A stretch of DNA of 64,000 bases from Cauispirillum nitrogeniifigens (GTDB lineage: Bacteria > Pseudomonadota > Alphaproteobacteria > Rhodospirillales > Rhodospirillaceae), in NCBI RefSeq assembly GCF_049800675.1, contig NZ_JBLOOT010000003.1:186001-250000 (forward strand), given 5' to 3'. The notes below the pieces were generated by a model. The model had not been told where the DNA came from. It made no database searches and was given only the letters and a program-made list of their open reading frames with translations. Both the position numbers and the translations under genes were made by a program. Positions 43,290-51,372 of the stretch are shown piece by piece. Position 1 is the first letter of the stretch. Every line of letters starts with the position of its first letter.

Positions 43290-44600
43290 TCACGGCAGCG
43301 TCTTCAGCACGTCGGCAACCACCCCGAACAGTTCGTCGATCTGCGCCTCCTCGATGATCAGCGGCGGCGACAGGGCGATGGTGTCGCCGGTGGTGCGTAC
43401 CAGGACGCCGCGCCGGTAGCATTCCAGGAAGGCCGCGAAGGCCCGCTGTCCCGCTGCCCCCTCGCGCGGGGCCAGTTCGATGGCGGCGACCAGGCCCAGG
43501 GCGCGGATGTCGATGACGTTGGGCAACCCCTTCAGGGCGTGCGCAGCGTCCTGCCAGCGCGCCGACAGGCCGGCGGCGCGGGCGAACAGTCCCTCGCTCT
43601 CGTAGACCTCCAGCGCCGCCAGGCCGGCGGCGCAGGCCAGCGGGTGGCCGGAGTAGGTGTAGCCGTGGAACAGCTCGATCAGTTCCTCCGGCCCCTGCAT
43701 GAAGGCCGCGTGCACATGCGTGGCGGCGACCACCGCGCCCATGGGCACGGCGCCGTTGGTCAGCCCCTTGGCGACGGTGACGAGGTCGGGCACCACGCCG
43801 AAGGCATCCATGGCGAACGGCGCGCCCAGGCGGCCGAAGCCGGTGATGACCTCGTCGAAGATCAGCAGGATGCCGTGGCGGTCGCAGATGGCCCGCAGCC
43901 GCTCCAGGTAGCCCTTGGGCGGCAACAGCACGCCGGTGGACCCGGCCATCGGCTCGACGATGACGGCGGCGATGGTTTCCGCCCCGTGCAGGGCGACCAG
44001 CCGCTCCAGGTCGTCGGCCAGATCCGCGCCATGTTCGGGCTGGCCGCGGGTGAAGGCGTTGCGGTCGGGCAGGTGGGTGTGGCGCAGGTGGTCGACGAAC
44101 GGCAACTGGGCGCCGAACGCCTTGCGGTTGGCCACCATGCCGCCGACCGAGATGCCGCCGAAGCCGACGCCGTGATAGCCCCGCTCGCGGCCGATCAGGC
44201 GGGTCCGCCCGCCCTCGCCGCGCGCCTTGTGGTAGGCCAGGGCGATCTTCAGCGCGGTGTCGACGCTTTCCGAGCCGGAGTTGGTGAAGAACACATGATC
44301 CAGCCCGTCGGGCATCAGGCGGGCCAGCCGGGCGGCAAGGTCGAAGGCCGCCGGGTGGCCCATCTGGAACGGCGGGGCATAGTCCATGCGCGCCGCCTGC
44401 TCCTGGATGGCCTTCACGATCGGCGCGCGGTTGTGCCCGGCGTTGACGCACCACAGGCCGGCCGCCCCGTCGAGCACCCGGCGCCCGTCGGCGGTGGTGT
44501 AGTGCATGCCCTCGGCGGCGACCAGCAGGCGCGGCGCCTTCTTGAAGGCCCGGTTGGCGGTGAACGGCATCCACAGGGAATCGAGGTCGTTGACGGTCAT
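43290..44600 (-). CDS. Class III aminotransferase, omega-amino acid:pyruvate type
   Basis: A 436-residue PLP enzyme: substrate region LWMPFTANRAFKKAPRLL, GLWCVNAGHNRAPI, FFTNSGSESVDTALK, the EVITGFGRLGAPFA motif and the PLP lysine in TVAKGLTNGAVPMG. These match beta-alanine:pyruvate transaminases, which give malonate semialdehyde and alanine, although related enzymes act on other omega-amines. It is a single gene with no clear operon partner. Malonate semialdehyde could feed 3-hydroxypropionate to the propionyl-CoA synthase encoded at 11876-17254; that link is inference. Confidence 0.9.
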   Translation of the reverse strand: MTVNDLDSLWMPFTANRAFKKAPRLLVAAEGMHYTTADGRRVLDGAAGLWCVNAGHNRAPIVKAIQEQAARMDYAPPFQMGHPAAFDLAARLARLMPDGLDHVFFTNSGSESVDTALKIALAYHKARGEGGRTRLIGRERGYHGVGFGGISVGGMVANRKAFGAQLPFVDHLRHTHLPDRNAFTRGQPEHGADLADDLERLVALHGAETIAAVIVEPMAGSTGVLLPPKGYLERLRAICDRHGILLIFDEVITGFGRLGAPFAMDAFGVVPDLVTVAKGLTNGAVPMGAVVAATHVHAAFMQGPEELIELFHGYTYSGHPLACAAGLAALEVYESEGLFARAAGLSARWQDAAHALKGLPNVIDIRALGLVAAIELAPREGAAGQRAFAAFLECYRRGVLVRTTGDTIALSPPLIIEEAQIDELFGVVADVLKTLP

Positions 44601-44765
44601 GGTGGCTTCCGGCGGTTCTGGGAACTGTTCTCAAACGGTGCGCCCGCGGGGGGATAAGGTCAAGGCCGCCGAACGAACGTTTTCTGACGGTGTGGCGGCG
44701 AGTCCAGAACGCCCGTGACCACCCTGAAGACGCCGAGAATTCGTAGTCTTAGGGATGATGACAGC
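44601..44765. other. Non-coding part of the 44601-44956 gap
   Basis: No gene or clear signal was seen here. It should contain the promoter of the minus-strand aminotransferase. Confidence 0.4.
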
Positions 44766-44956
44766 ACCACTAAAGATACAATATCGAAAGTGGTTATACC
44801 TTTACCGCCTTGAGCGACTACCCGGTGAGGTATGTAATGCCCTCACCAGACGGGATACTATCCCACCAGTCAAGAGAACTACCCCGAAGAAGTACAGGGG
44901 ATAGGGACAGACAACAGGCCCCCGACCGCCGGGAGCCGCCACGAAAGGTGCCAACC
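44766..44956 (+). promoter_or_regulatory. AT-rich region with palindromes: operator, promoter and structured leader
   Basis: Four signals precede the small gene at 44957. ACCACT-n3-GATA-n3-TATC-n3-AGTGGT (44766-44794) is a dyad with ten symmetric base pairs, like a repressor operator. TTGAGC...TGTAAT with 17-bp spacing (44810-44838) is a possible promoter. GGTGAGG/CCTCACC (44824-44847) forms a hairpin. GGGATACTATCCC (44852-44864) is a palindrome whose TATCCC can instead pair with GGGATA at 44898-44903, so two leader structures exclude each other. The region is much AT-richer than its surroundings. No known riboswitch class was recognised. Confidence 0.45.
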
Positions 44957-45127
44957 ATGACCGTTTACATCTTCCGTCGGATCGTCGGCGAACAGCAGCG
45001 CGGCTGGGGTGTCTACCGGGTTGATCAGAACGGGCGCCAGGCGCTGGTCGAGCAGTTCGAGAACGCTCCCGCCGCCAAGCGTCATGCCGAGGAAATCCGC
45101 CGCCTGGTGACCGCCGGCGCGCAGTAG
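44957..45127 (+). CDS. Small basic protein of unknown function with structured leader
   Basis: A 56-residue soluble protein that begins MTVYIFRRIVGEQQRGWGVY and ends in a charged helix (AAKRHAEEIRRLVTAG). The ATG has a GAAAGG site. The frame is open upstream to a TTG at 44810, but that part overlaps the palindromic leader and has no ribosome-binding site. A strong terminator follows 49 bp after the stop, so it is a single-gene unit. No family is recognised. Confidence 0.6.
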   Translation: MTVYIFRRIVGEQQRGWGVYRVDQNGRQALVEQFENAPAAKRHAEEIRRLVTAGAQ

Positions 45128-45175
45128 CAGTCCTCCCAGCCGGAGCCGGGTCCTCCCCCCGGCCTCCGGTCTCCT

Positions 45176-45228
45176 CCCGGCGGGGCCTTCGGGCCTCCCA
45201 CCGCAACGGCCCCGCCGGGCTCTTCTCT
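45176..45228 (+). terminator. Terminator after the 56-residue gene
   Basis: CCCGGCGGGGCC (45176-45187) pairs perfectly with 45208-45219, with a smaller GGCC-TTC-GGGCC-type hairpin inside the loop, followed by CTCTTCTCTT. Confidence 0.65.
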
Positions 45229-45310
45229 TCCCTTCTCTCCTCCCCAGTCCCCCCACGAGCATCGGGCGCGGCGTCTTGACCGGCCGGGGCATTGGTGCCT
45301 ACAACGGCCC

Positions 45311-45916
45311 ATGACTCGGTACACCCCCAGCCCTCGCCCCAGCCCCGCCCGCATCGTGGCCTTCCACAAGCCGTTCGACGTCCTCAGCCAGTTCACGCAG
45401 GAGGAGCCGGGCCAGCGCACCCTTGCCGAGTTCTCGCTGCCGCCGGGCCTCTACCCGGTCGGCCGCCTTGACCGCGACAGCGAAGGACTGCTGCTGCTGT
45501 CCAACGACGGCCCGTTCATCAAGCGCGCGCTGGACCCCCGGCATGGCCATCCGCGCACCTATCTGGCGCAGGTGGAGCGCGTGCCCGACGCAGCCGCCCT
45601 GGCGGCGCTGCGCGCGGGCGTGGACATCCGCATCGACGGCAAGGTCCACCACACGCTGCCGTGCCAGGCCGACCTGCTGGACGGTGAACCAGATCTGCCG
45701 CCGCGCGACCCGCCCATCCGCTTCCGCAAGTCGGTGCCGACGGCGTGGCTGCGCCTGGTGCTGACCGAAGGCAAGAACCGGCAGGTCCGCCGCATGACCG
45801 CCGCCGTGGGCTTCCCCACCCTGCGGCTGGTGCGCGTGGCCACCGGCGCCCTGACCCTGGACGGGCTGGCGCCCGGCCAGTGGCGCGAGGTCACCCGCAA
45901 GGACGTCATGGGATGA
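45311..45916 (+). CDS. rluE: 23S rRNA pseudouridine synthase, RsuA/RluE family
   Basis: A 201-residue enzyme: FHKPFDVLSQFTQ opens the catalytic domain, PVGRLDRDSEGLLLLSNDG holds the nucleophilic Asp (GRLDRDS), and TEGKNRQVRRMTAAVG is the RNA-contacting motif. There is no N-terminal S4 domain, which fits RluE (E. coli U2457 in 23S rRNA) rather than RsuA. The stop overlaps the hydrolase start by ATGA. Confidence 0.9.
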   Translation: MTRYTPSPRPSPARIVAFHKPFDVLSQFTQEEPGQRTLAEFSLPPGLYPVGRLDRDSEGLLLLSNDGPFIKRALDPRHGHPRTYLAQVERVPDAAALAALRAGVDIRIDGKVHHTLPCQADLLDGEPDLPPRDPPIRFRKSVPTAWLRLVLTEGKNRQVRRMTAAVGFPTLRLVRVATGALTLDGLAPGQWREVTRKDVMG

Positions 45917-46782
45917 GCCTCCTGGCCTGGGTCTTCCTGGGCCTGCTCGGCGCGGCGGCGCTGTTCATCGTCGCCGTCCATGTCGGTTTCCGTGCCCCGC
46001 GCGTGCGCGAAACCGGCCGGCCGGATCCTCCGCACGAGGACCTGTTCATCCCCACGGCCAACGGCAAGCGCCTGTTCGCCTGGTTCATTCCCGCCGCCCG
46101 GCCCGACCCGGCGCCGGCGGTTGCGATCCTGCACGGCTGGGGCGCCAATGCCGAGATGATGCTGCCCTTCGCCGACAGCCTGCACGCCGCCGGTTTCGCG
46201 GTGCTGCTGGTCGACGCCCGCAATCACGGGCGCAGCGACGCCGATGGCTCCTCCTCCATGCCCAAGTTCGCCCACGACCTGTCCTGCGCCGTGGACGTTC
46301 TGCGCGCCCGGCCGGAGGTCGATCCGGCGCGGGTGGCGGTGCTGGGCCATTCGGTCGGCGCGGCGGCGGCCCTGCTGTGCGCCTCCCGCCGCGACGACCT
46401 GGCGGCCTGTGTCAGCTTGGCCGCCTTCGCCCATCCCGAGGCCGTCATGCGCCGCGTCATGGCACGCGTCCGCATCCCCTATGTGCCGGTCGGCTGGCTG
46501 GTCAACCGGGTGGTGGAGATCGCCATCGGCCACCGCTTCGCCGACGTCGCGCCGGTGGCCACCATCGGCCGGGTGCGCTGCCCGGTGCTGCTGGGGCACG
46601 GGACGGACGACGCCGCCGTACCCGTCAGCGACGCCCGCGCCCTCCTGGCCTGCGCCGACAGCCGCACCTGCCGCCTGATCGAGCTGCCCGGCGTCGACCA
46701 CGAGGGCAACGGCGCCATGCCCAAGGTGACGGGCGCCGTGACGGCGTACCTGGCCGAGGTGCTTCAGAACCGTCCGGCTTGA
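45913..46782 (+). CDS. Membrane-anchored alpha/beta hydrolase
   Basis: A 289-residue protein. A single N-terminal helix (LLAWVFLGLLGAAALFIVAV) anchors an alpha/beta-hydrolase domain with HGWGANAEMM (oxyanion region), the nucleophile elbow GHSVGAAAALL, an Asp in GTDDAAVP and the His in GVDHEGN. It could be an esterase or lysophospholipase; the substrate is unknown. It follows rluE by ATGA overlap, and its end overlaps the convergent pirin gene by 19 bp. Confidence 0.87.
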   Translation: MSLLAWVFLGLLGAAALFIVAVHVGFRAPRVRETGRPDPPHEDLFIPTANGKRLFAWFIPAARPDPAPAVAILHGWGANAEMMLPFADSLHAAGFAVLLVDARNHGRSDADGSSSMPKFAHDLSCAVDVLRARPEVDPARVAVLGHSVGAAAALLCASRRDDLAACVSLAAFAHPEAVMRRVMARVRIPYVPVGWLVNRVVEIAIGHRFADVAPVATIGRVRCPVLLGHGTDDAAVPVSDARALLACADSRTCRLIELPGVDHEGNGAMPKVTGAVTAYLAEVLQNRPA

Positions 46783-47603
46783 TAGTCGCGCACGGCCTGC
46801 TTAATCTCTTCCTGCGTGTTCATGACGAAGGGGCCGTACCAGGCGATTGGCTCGTTGAGCGGCGTGGCGGCGGCGACCAGCAGGCGCGTGCCGGGCGCCG
46901 TCGCCGTCACCGCCACCCCGTCGCCATCCCCCAGAACCGCCAGCCCGCCGGCGGCAACAGTGGTGCCGCCCAGATCCGCCGCGCCATCGGCGACATAGGC
47001 AAAGGCGGTGTTGCCGGTGTGCACCGGCACGTCCACGGCCTCGCCCGCGCCCAGGTGCAGATCGAGCAGCAGCGGATCGGCGGCGATGCCCCCCGCCGCG
47101 CCGGCGGTGCCGCCGAAGCTGCCGGCGATGACGCGCACCCGCCCGCCACCGGGCAGCGCCACTTCGGGAATGTCGGCGGCGTCGAGGTTCTGGTAGCCGG
47201 GCTCGGCCATCTTGCGGGCGCGCGGCAGGTTGACCCACAGTTGCAGGCCACGCAGCAGGCCGTCTTCCTGCTCGGGCATCTCGGAATGGACGATGCCGCG
47301 CCCGGCGGTCATCCACTGCACGCCGCCGGGGCCGATCACCCCGCCGTGGCCCTTGTTGTCGCCGTGTCGCATGCGGCCGTCGAACATGATGGTCACGGTT
47401 TCCATGCCGCGATGCGGATGGTCCGGGAAGCCGCCCACGTAGTCCGCCCCCTTCTCGGAGCCGAACTCGTCGAGCATCAGGAACGGGTCGAGGATGCCCG
47501 CGTCGGTGCCGTGGCCGAGCACGCGGGTCAGCCGCACGCCGGCGCCGTCGGAGGTGGCCCGCCCACGGGCGATGCGGACGACAGAACGGGGAGAGGTGGT
47601 CAT
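46764..47603 (-). CDS. Pirin family protein
   Basis: A 279-residue bicupin. The N-terminal cupin keeps the metal ligands in FPDHPHRGMETVT, with the second His/Glu set in AGRGIVHSEMP. A C-terminal pirin domain follows (NTAFAYVADGAA). Bacterial pirins range from quercetinases to regulators of pyruvate dehydrogenase; the role here is not clear. A monocistronic gene with its own upstream region of about 100 bp. Confidence 0.93.
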   Translation of the reverse strand: MTTSPRSVVRIARGRATSDGAGVRLTRVLGHGTDAGILDPFLMLDEFGSEKGADYVGGFPDHPHRGMETVTIMFDGRMRHGDNKGHGGVIGPGGVQWMTAGRGIVHSEMPEQEDGLLRGLQLWVNLPRARKMAEPGYQNLDAADIPEVALPGGGRVRVIAGSFGGTAGAAGGIAADPLLLDLHLGAGEAVDVPVHTGNTAFAYVADGAADLGGTTVAAGGLAVLGDGDGVAVTATAPGTRLLVAAATPLNEPIAWYGPFVMNTQEEIKQAVRDYQAGRF

Positions 47604-47706
47604 GGTCGTGTCTCCTGAGGGAGCTGCGTTGCCCTCAAGATGGACGTTTCCATGACCACCGGCAATCCGGCGAAGCAGAACCGGATTGTTTCCCCTATAG
47701 CACCAA

Positions 47707-48066
47707 TCAGCCCTGAGCGCCGCGGCGCAGGAACACGCACAGGCTGAAGGCCAGGGCCGCCACGGCCAGGGCCGGGGCGAAGCCCATGAGCAGCAGGACG
47801 GCCCAGTCGACGGCCCCGCTCACCCGGCCCAGGGAGCCAAAGGTCATCCCCGGCAGCACGATGACCGCCAGCCCCCAGACAGCCAGCCCGACAAGCAGCG
47901 GCAGGCGGGCCCGGCGGGCGAACGTCCCGGCGTTGAGCGCGCGGCGCAGGGCCACGAGCCCCACCACCGCCAGCAGCAGGGCGGCAATGATCAGCGCCAG
48001 CAGCAAGCCGGCCCCGACCATTTCCTGGAACATGACGAAAACGGCAACGATATCGAACGTCTTCAT
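47707..48066 (-). CDS. Small four-helix membrane protein, DUF5368-like
   Basis: A 119-residue inner-membrane protein beginning MKTFDIVAVFVMFQEMVG, followed by three to four hydrophobic helices and a short basic tail. The opening resembles the DUF5368 family. It follows the flavoprotein gene by 14 bp, so the two form an operon; a partner or quinone-linked role is possible but not shown. Confidence 0.6.
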   Translation of the reverse strand: MKTFDIVAVFVMFQEMVGAGLLLALIIAALLLAVVGLVALRRALNAGTFARRARLPLLVGLAVWGLAVIVLPGMTFGSLGRVSGAVDWAVLLLMGFAPALAVAALAFSLCVFLRRGAQG

Positions 48067-48080
48067 GGTTCGGCCCTCCC

Positions 48081-49394
48081 TCAGCCGTGGCCGCGCAGCA
48101 TGGCGAGGTAGGCGGGCTTCAGGGCCTGCTCCTCGATGGTCCAGGACACCCACAGTTCCTTCAGCGGATCGATGAAGGGGAACGAGGGCGTCAGATTGCC
48201 GTCATAGTCGAATTCGATGAGCATGGCCCGGCCGTAGCCCGACACCATCGGGCAGGAGGTGTAGCCGTTGAAGGACGCGCTCATCTCCTTGCCGCTGATC
48301 AGGGCGGTGAGGTTCTCGGCCACCACCGGCACCTGCCACTTGACGCTGGCGGCGGTCTTGCCGCGCGGCACGCCGGCGATGTCGCCCACCGCAAAGACGT
48401 TGGCGAAACGCTTGTGCCGGAGGCTCGCCTTGTCGACCTCCACCCAGCCATCGGCGGCCAGCGGGCCGTCCTGCCACGGCAGGGCGCTGTTGCGCACGGC
48501 GTCGGGCGCGCGCATGGGCGGCACCAGATGCAGCAGGTCCCAGCCAACCTCCTTCATGCCCTCGGGCGTCTCGAAGGTGGCGATCTTGCGGCCCGGATCG
48601 ATGGCCCGCAGGGTGTGCTTGTAGCTGAAGGCGACGTCGCGTTCGGTGAACAACTGCTCGACCTTGGTGTGCACCGGGGCGACGCTGAACAGGTTGGTGA
48701 AGGGCGTGTAGTAGTGTAGCGTCACGGCATCGCGGCGGCCGCGCAGGCGGGCGCGGTCCTCGGCGAGGAAGGTGAACTTCAGCGGCGCGCCGGCGCACTT
48801 CATCTCCGTCTGCGGGCGCAGGAACACGCCCTGCCCGCCGGTACCGACGAAGGCGTCCATGACCTCGAAGGAGGCACGGGCGGCCTCCGGGCCGGCGTAG
48901 ATGGAGGTGATGCCGTGCTTGCCGATCAGGCCGCGCTCCATGCCCTCGATACGCCCGTAGTCGAGCATCAGGCCGGTGGCGACGATCAGGTAGTCATAGG
49001 CGATGGTCCGCCCGCCGGAGGTGGCGACGGTGTTGGTCTCCGGCGAGAAGGCGGCGACCTCCTCCTGCACCCACTCCACCCCTTGGGGCATGTAGGCGGC
49101 ATTGGCGACCTCGACCTTCGCCGGGTCCCAGATGCCCGCCGCCACCAGAGTGAAGCCGGGCTGGAACCAATGCGTGGCCTTGCGGTCGATGACCGTGATG
49201 GTCGCCCCGCTCAAGCGCCGCGACACCTGCGACGCCATGGCGATGCCCGCCGCGCCGGCCCCGGCGATGACGATGCGCGCCTTGGTCTGCACCGGCGCCG
49301 CCTGGGCGCCGGACACCAGCGGCAGACCGGAGGCCGCCGCAGCAACAGCCGACAGCTTCAGGAAAGCCCGCCGGTCGATGGTCAGTTTGCTCAT
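48081..49394 (-). CDS. Sulfide:quinone oxidoreductase-type flavoprotein with Tat signal
   Basis: A 437-residue flavoprotein. A twin-arginine signal (DRRAFLKLSAVAAAASG) targets it to the periplasmic side. The FAD loop is IVIAGAGAAGIAMASQ; two Cys in redox positions appear in EMKCAGAPLKF and GYTSCPMVSGYG, as in sulfide:quinone oxidoreductases and flavocytochrome c sulfide dehydrogenases. It would oxidise sulfide and pass electrons to quinone. The ATG at 49394 is preferred over one at 49409. A 15-bp dyad lies 72 bp upstream. Confidence 0.87.
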   Translation of the reverse strand: MSKLTIDRRAFLKLSAVAAAASGLPLVSGAQAAPVQTKARIVIAGAGAAGIAMASQVSRRLSGATITVIDRKATHWFQPGFTLVAAGIWDPAKVEVANAAYMPQGVEWVQEEVAAFSPETNTVATSGGRTIAYDYLIVATGLMLDYGRIEGMERGLIGKHGITSIYAGPEAARASFEVMDAFVGTGGQGVFLRPQTEMKCAGAPLKFTFLAEDRARLRGRRDAVTLHYYTPFTNLFSVAPVHTKVEQLFTERDVAFSYKHTLRAIDPGRKIATFETPEGMKEVGWDLLHLVPPMRAPDAVRNSALPWQDGPLAADGWVEVDKASLRHKRFANVFAVGDIAGVPRGKTAASVKWQVPVVAENLTALISGKEMSASFNGYTSCPMVSGYGRAMLIEFDYDGNLTPSFPFIDPLKELWVSWTIEEQALKPAYLAMLRGHG

Positions 49395-49465
49395 TTTGGA
49401 AGCTCTCATCCCTGTTCGAGTATGAGGCTCCCTCCCCGTTTGTTGAGGACTTTCTAATTTACGAT

Positions 49466-49480
49466 CTGGAATTTTTCCAG
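49466..49480. promoter_or_regulatory. Perfect 6-bp dyad upstream of the sulfide oxidoreductase gene
   Basis: CTGGAA-TTT-TTCCAG lies 72 bp before the start. It could be a regulator site; no specific regulator is recognised. Confidence 0.35.
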
Positions 49481-49562
49481 AGGGAAAAAGGGCATGCGCT
49501 ACCCGAGGGGGTGGGCCGCGGGGCAGCCCGGTCGGTATGGGAAGAAGACCGCCCCAAAAGCG

Positions 49563-49588
49563 GAAAACCCCCGGACCTTTAGGGTCCG
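49563..49588 (-). terminator. Terminator of tRNA-Phe
   Basis: CGGACC (49572-49577) pairs with GGTCCG (49583-49588); read on the minus strand it is followed by GGGGTTTTCC. Confidence 0.65.
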
Positions 49589-49596
49589 AGGGTTCA

Positions 49597-49672
49597 TGGT
49601 GCCCAGGGGCGGATTCGAACCACCGACACCGGCATTTTCAGTGCCGTGCTCTACCAACTGAGCTACCTGGGC
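49597..49672 (-). tRNA. tRNA-Phe (GAA)
   Basis: A 76-nt cloverleaf with the 7-bp acceptor stem GCCCAGG/CCTGGGC, D-loop AGCTCAGTTGGTAGA, anticodon loop CTGAAAA giving GAA, T-loop GGTTCGAATC and encoded CCA. It is followed by yacG upstream in transcription order, the conserved alphaproteobacterial arrangement. Confidence 0.97.
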
Positions 49673-49699
49673 GAAGGCGCTGTGCGCGTTGGGAGGCCG

Positions 49700-49728
49700 C
49701 TTATACGAACTATTTTTGGGGCTGTAAA
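49700..49728 (-). promoter_or_regulatory. Promoter of tRNA-Phe
   Basis: On the minus strand TTTACA (49723-49728) and TATAAG (49700-49705) are 17 bp apart, 28 bp before the mature 5' end. Confidence 0.7.
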
Positions 49729-49788
49729 GAGGCTCTTGCACAAAATTTTTCGCCACCCCGCATTTTTTCGGCAAAGCCCTGTTCGGCC

Positions 49789-50046
49789 TCAGTCTTCACC
49801 CTCCGCGCGGCGCCCGGCGGCGCGCAGTTCGGCGTCCAGCAGGTCGGGATCGGGGACCTCCTGGGTCGGCATGCGGTAGACGCCGCCCAGCCAGCGGTGC
49901 AGGTCCACGTCGGCGCAGCGCTTGGAGCAGAACGGGCGGTAACGGGCGTGGGTCGCCTCGCCGCAGATCGGGCAGGTGGCGGTGGACACGCGCACGGCTT
50001 CGAGGCGGGCGCCGTCGGGAGTATCGTCGTTTTCGTCGGCCATCAT
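49789..50046 (-). CDS. yacG: DNA gyrase inhibitor YacG-type zinc protein
   Basis: An 85-residue zinc-binding protein. The four ligands are in ATCPICGE and RPFCSKRCADVDLHRWL, the YacG pattern. In E. coli YacG binds the GyrB C-terminus and blocks DNA binding. The start overlaps the rng stop by ATGA. The N-terminus extends about 24 acidic residues beyond the minimal family. Confidence 0.92.
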   Translation of the reverse strand: MMADENDDTPDGARLEAVRVSTATCPICGEATHARYRPFCSKRCADVDLHRWLGGVYRMPTQEVPDPDLLDAELRAAGRRAEGED

Positions 50047-51365
50047 CGCTTCTCGGTCTCGGTGATCGTCAAGGGGTGGCCCAGGGTCCGTTCAGCCTCG
50101 GCCACCGCCGGGGCCAGGGGGCCGCGCAGGACCGCCGCCACCGCCGCCCCCACCGTCAGGGCGGGGCGGCTGCCCGGCACCGCGCGCGCCTCCTCCACCA
50201 CCCGGCGCAGGGCGTCGAAGGCCAGGGCCACGGAGGACGGCGGCGCCGGCTGCGCCGGGGCCAGCAGCAGGTCGGCCAGCGGCGGACGCAGGCGGTCGCG
50301 GCGCACCTCGACCAGTCCCAGGCCCGAAACCCCGACCACTTGGGGCCGCGCCGGGTCGTCCGCAAGCACCTGCGCCAGCGAGTCGGCCAGGGCGCGCTTG
50401 GCCGCCATCGCCCCCTTGGGCGGGGCGGCGAAGTCAATGACGATGGCCCCAGCCAGCCCGCGCAGGCGCATCTGGCGGGCGATCTCGGACACGGCGGCGG
50501 CGTTGGCGGCGGCCTCGCCCGACCGCCCGCTGTCGACGTCGATCAGCGTCGCGGCGGCCGTCGTCTCAATGGTCAGGGCGCCGCCGCCGGGCAGCGGCAC
50601 GCGGCGGGCCAGGGCCGAGTCGAGGGCTTCGGACACGCCTTCCTCGGCGAAGATGCCGGCGCCGCAGACGCGCACGGCGTCGGCCAGGTCCGGGCGGGCG
50701 CGGCGGGCTTCCTCGGCCAGGGCATGCCCCTCGCAAAGCACCCGGTCCACGGCGCGACCGGACAGGGCGGCGGCCAGGGGCGCCTGCCCGCCACGGATGC
50801 GGCACGGCGGCTTGGCCGTTTTCACGGCGGCCTGCACCTCGGCCCAGGCGGCGCGGCCTTCGGCCAGAGCGGCGTTCAACTCGGCCTCGGATACCTGGAA
50901 GGCGGCGGTGCGCAGGACCACCCCCTCCCCCTCGCTCACGGCGCCCTCGGCCCAGGCGGTCAGGCGCTTGCGCTCGGTCTTGTGGGTGAGGCGCGAGGAC
51001 AGACTGACGCCGGCGCGTAGGGGCGTGTAGACCAGATGCACTCCGCCAAGGGACACCGCGCCGGTCAGCTTCGGTCCCTTGCCGGGGCGCTTGGCCTGGG
51101 CGATCTCCACCAGCACGGCGGAGCCATCGGGCGGCAGGCCGCCGGGCATGTCCTCGGCCGGCAGGAAGCCGTCGGGTCCGGTGCCCAGGTCGACAAAGGC
51201 CGCCGCCGACCCCGGCACGCGGGCCTTCAGGCGGCCCAGCCACAGGTCGCCGGGCAGCGGCAGGTGATCGGGGAACAGATGGACCTCCCACACCCCGCCG
51301 CGCGCAAGCAGGGCGACGCGGGTCAGGCCGGGAGAACGGTCGATGAGCGCAGTGTCGGGCCGCAT
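50043..51365 (-). CDS. rng: Ribonuclease E/G family protein
   Basis: A 440-residue RNase G-like enzyme. It has an S1-like opening with GDLWLGRLKARVPGSAAAFVDLG and catalytic acidic residues in LIDVDSGRSGEAA and GAIVIDFAAPP, homologous to the DVNS and DFIDM sites. The Zn-link CPxCxG motif of RNase E is not seen, and the length fits RNase G. It processes rRNA and mRNA. It is between maf and yacG in the conserved order. Confidence 0.87.
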   Translation of the reverse strand: MRPDTALIDRSPGLTRVALLARGGVWEVHLFPDHLPLPGDLWLGRLKARVPGSAAAFVDLGTGPDGFLPAEDMPGGLPPDGSAVLVEIAQAKRPGKGPKLTGAVSLGGVHLVYTPLRAGVSLSSRLTHKTERKRLTAWAEGAVSEGEGVVLRTAAFQVSEAELNAALAEGRAAWAEVQAAVKTAKPPCRIRGGQAPLAAALSGRAVDRVLCEGHALAEEARRARPDLADAVRVCGAGIFAEEGVSEALDSALARRVPLPGGGALTIETTAAATLIDVDSGRSGEAAANAAAVSEIARQMRLRGLAGAIVIDFAAPPKGAMAAKRALADSLAQVLADDPARPQVVGVSGLGLVEVRRDRLRPPLADLLLAPAQPAPPSSVALAFDALRRVVEEARAVPGSRPALTVGAAVAAVLRGPLAPAVAEAERTLGHPLTITETEKR

Positions 51366-51372
51366 GGCGGGT

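Noticed and set aside
44824..44903. A known riboswitch (for example SAM-II or glycine type)
   Set aside because: No conserved core motif of a known class could be found in the leader, so only an unassigned structured region is reported.
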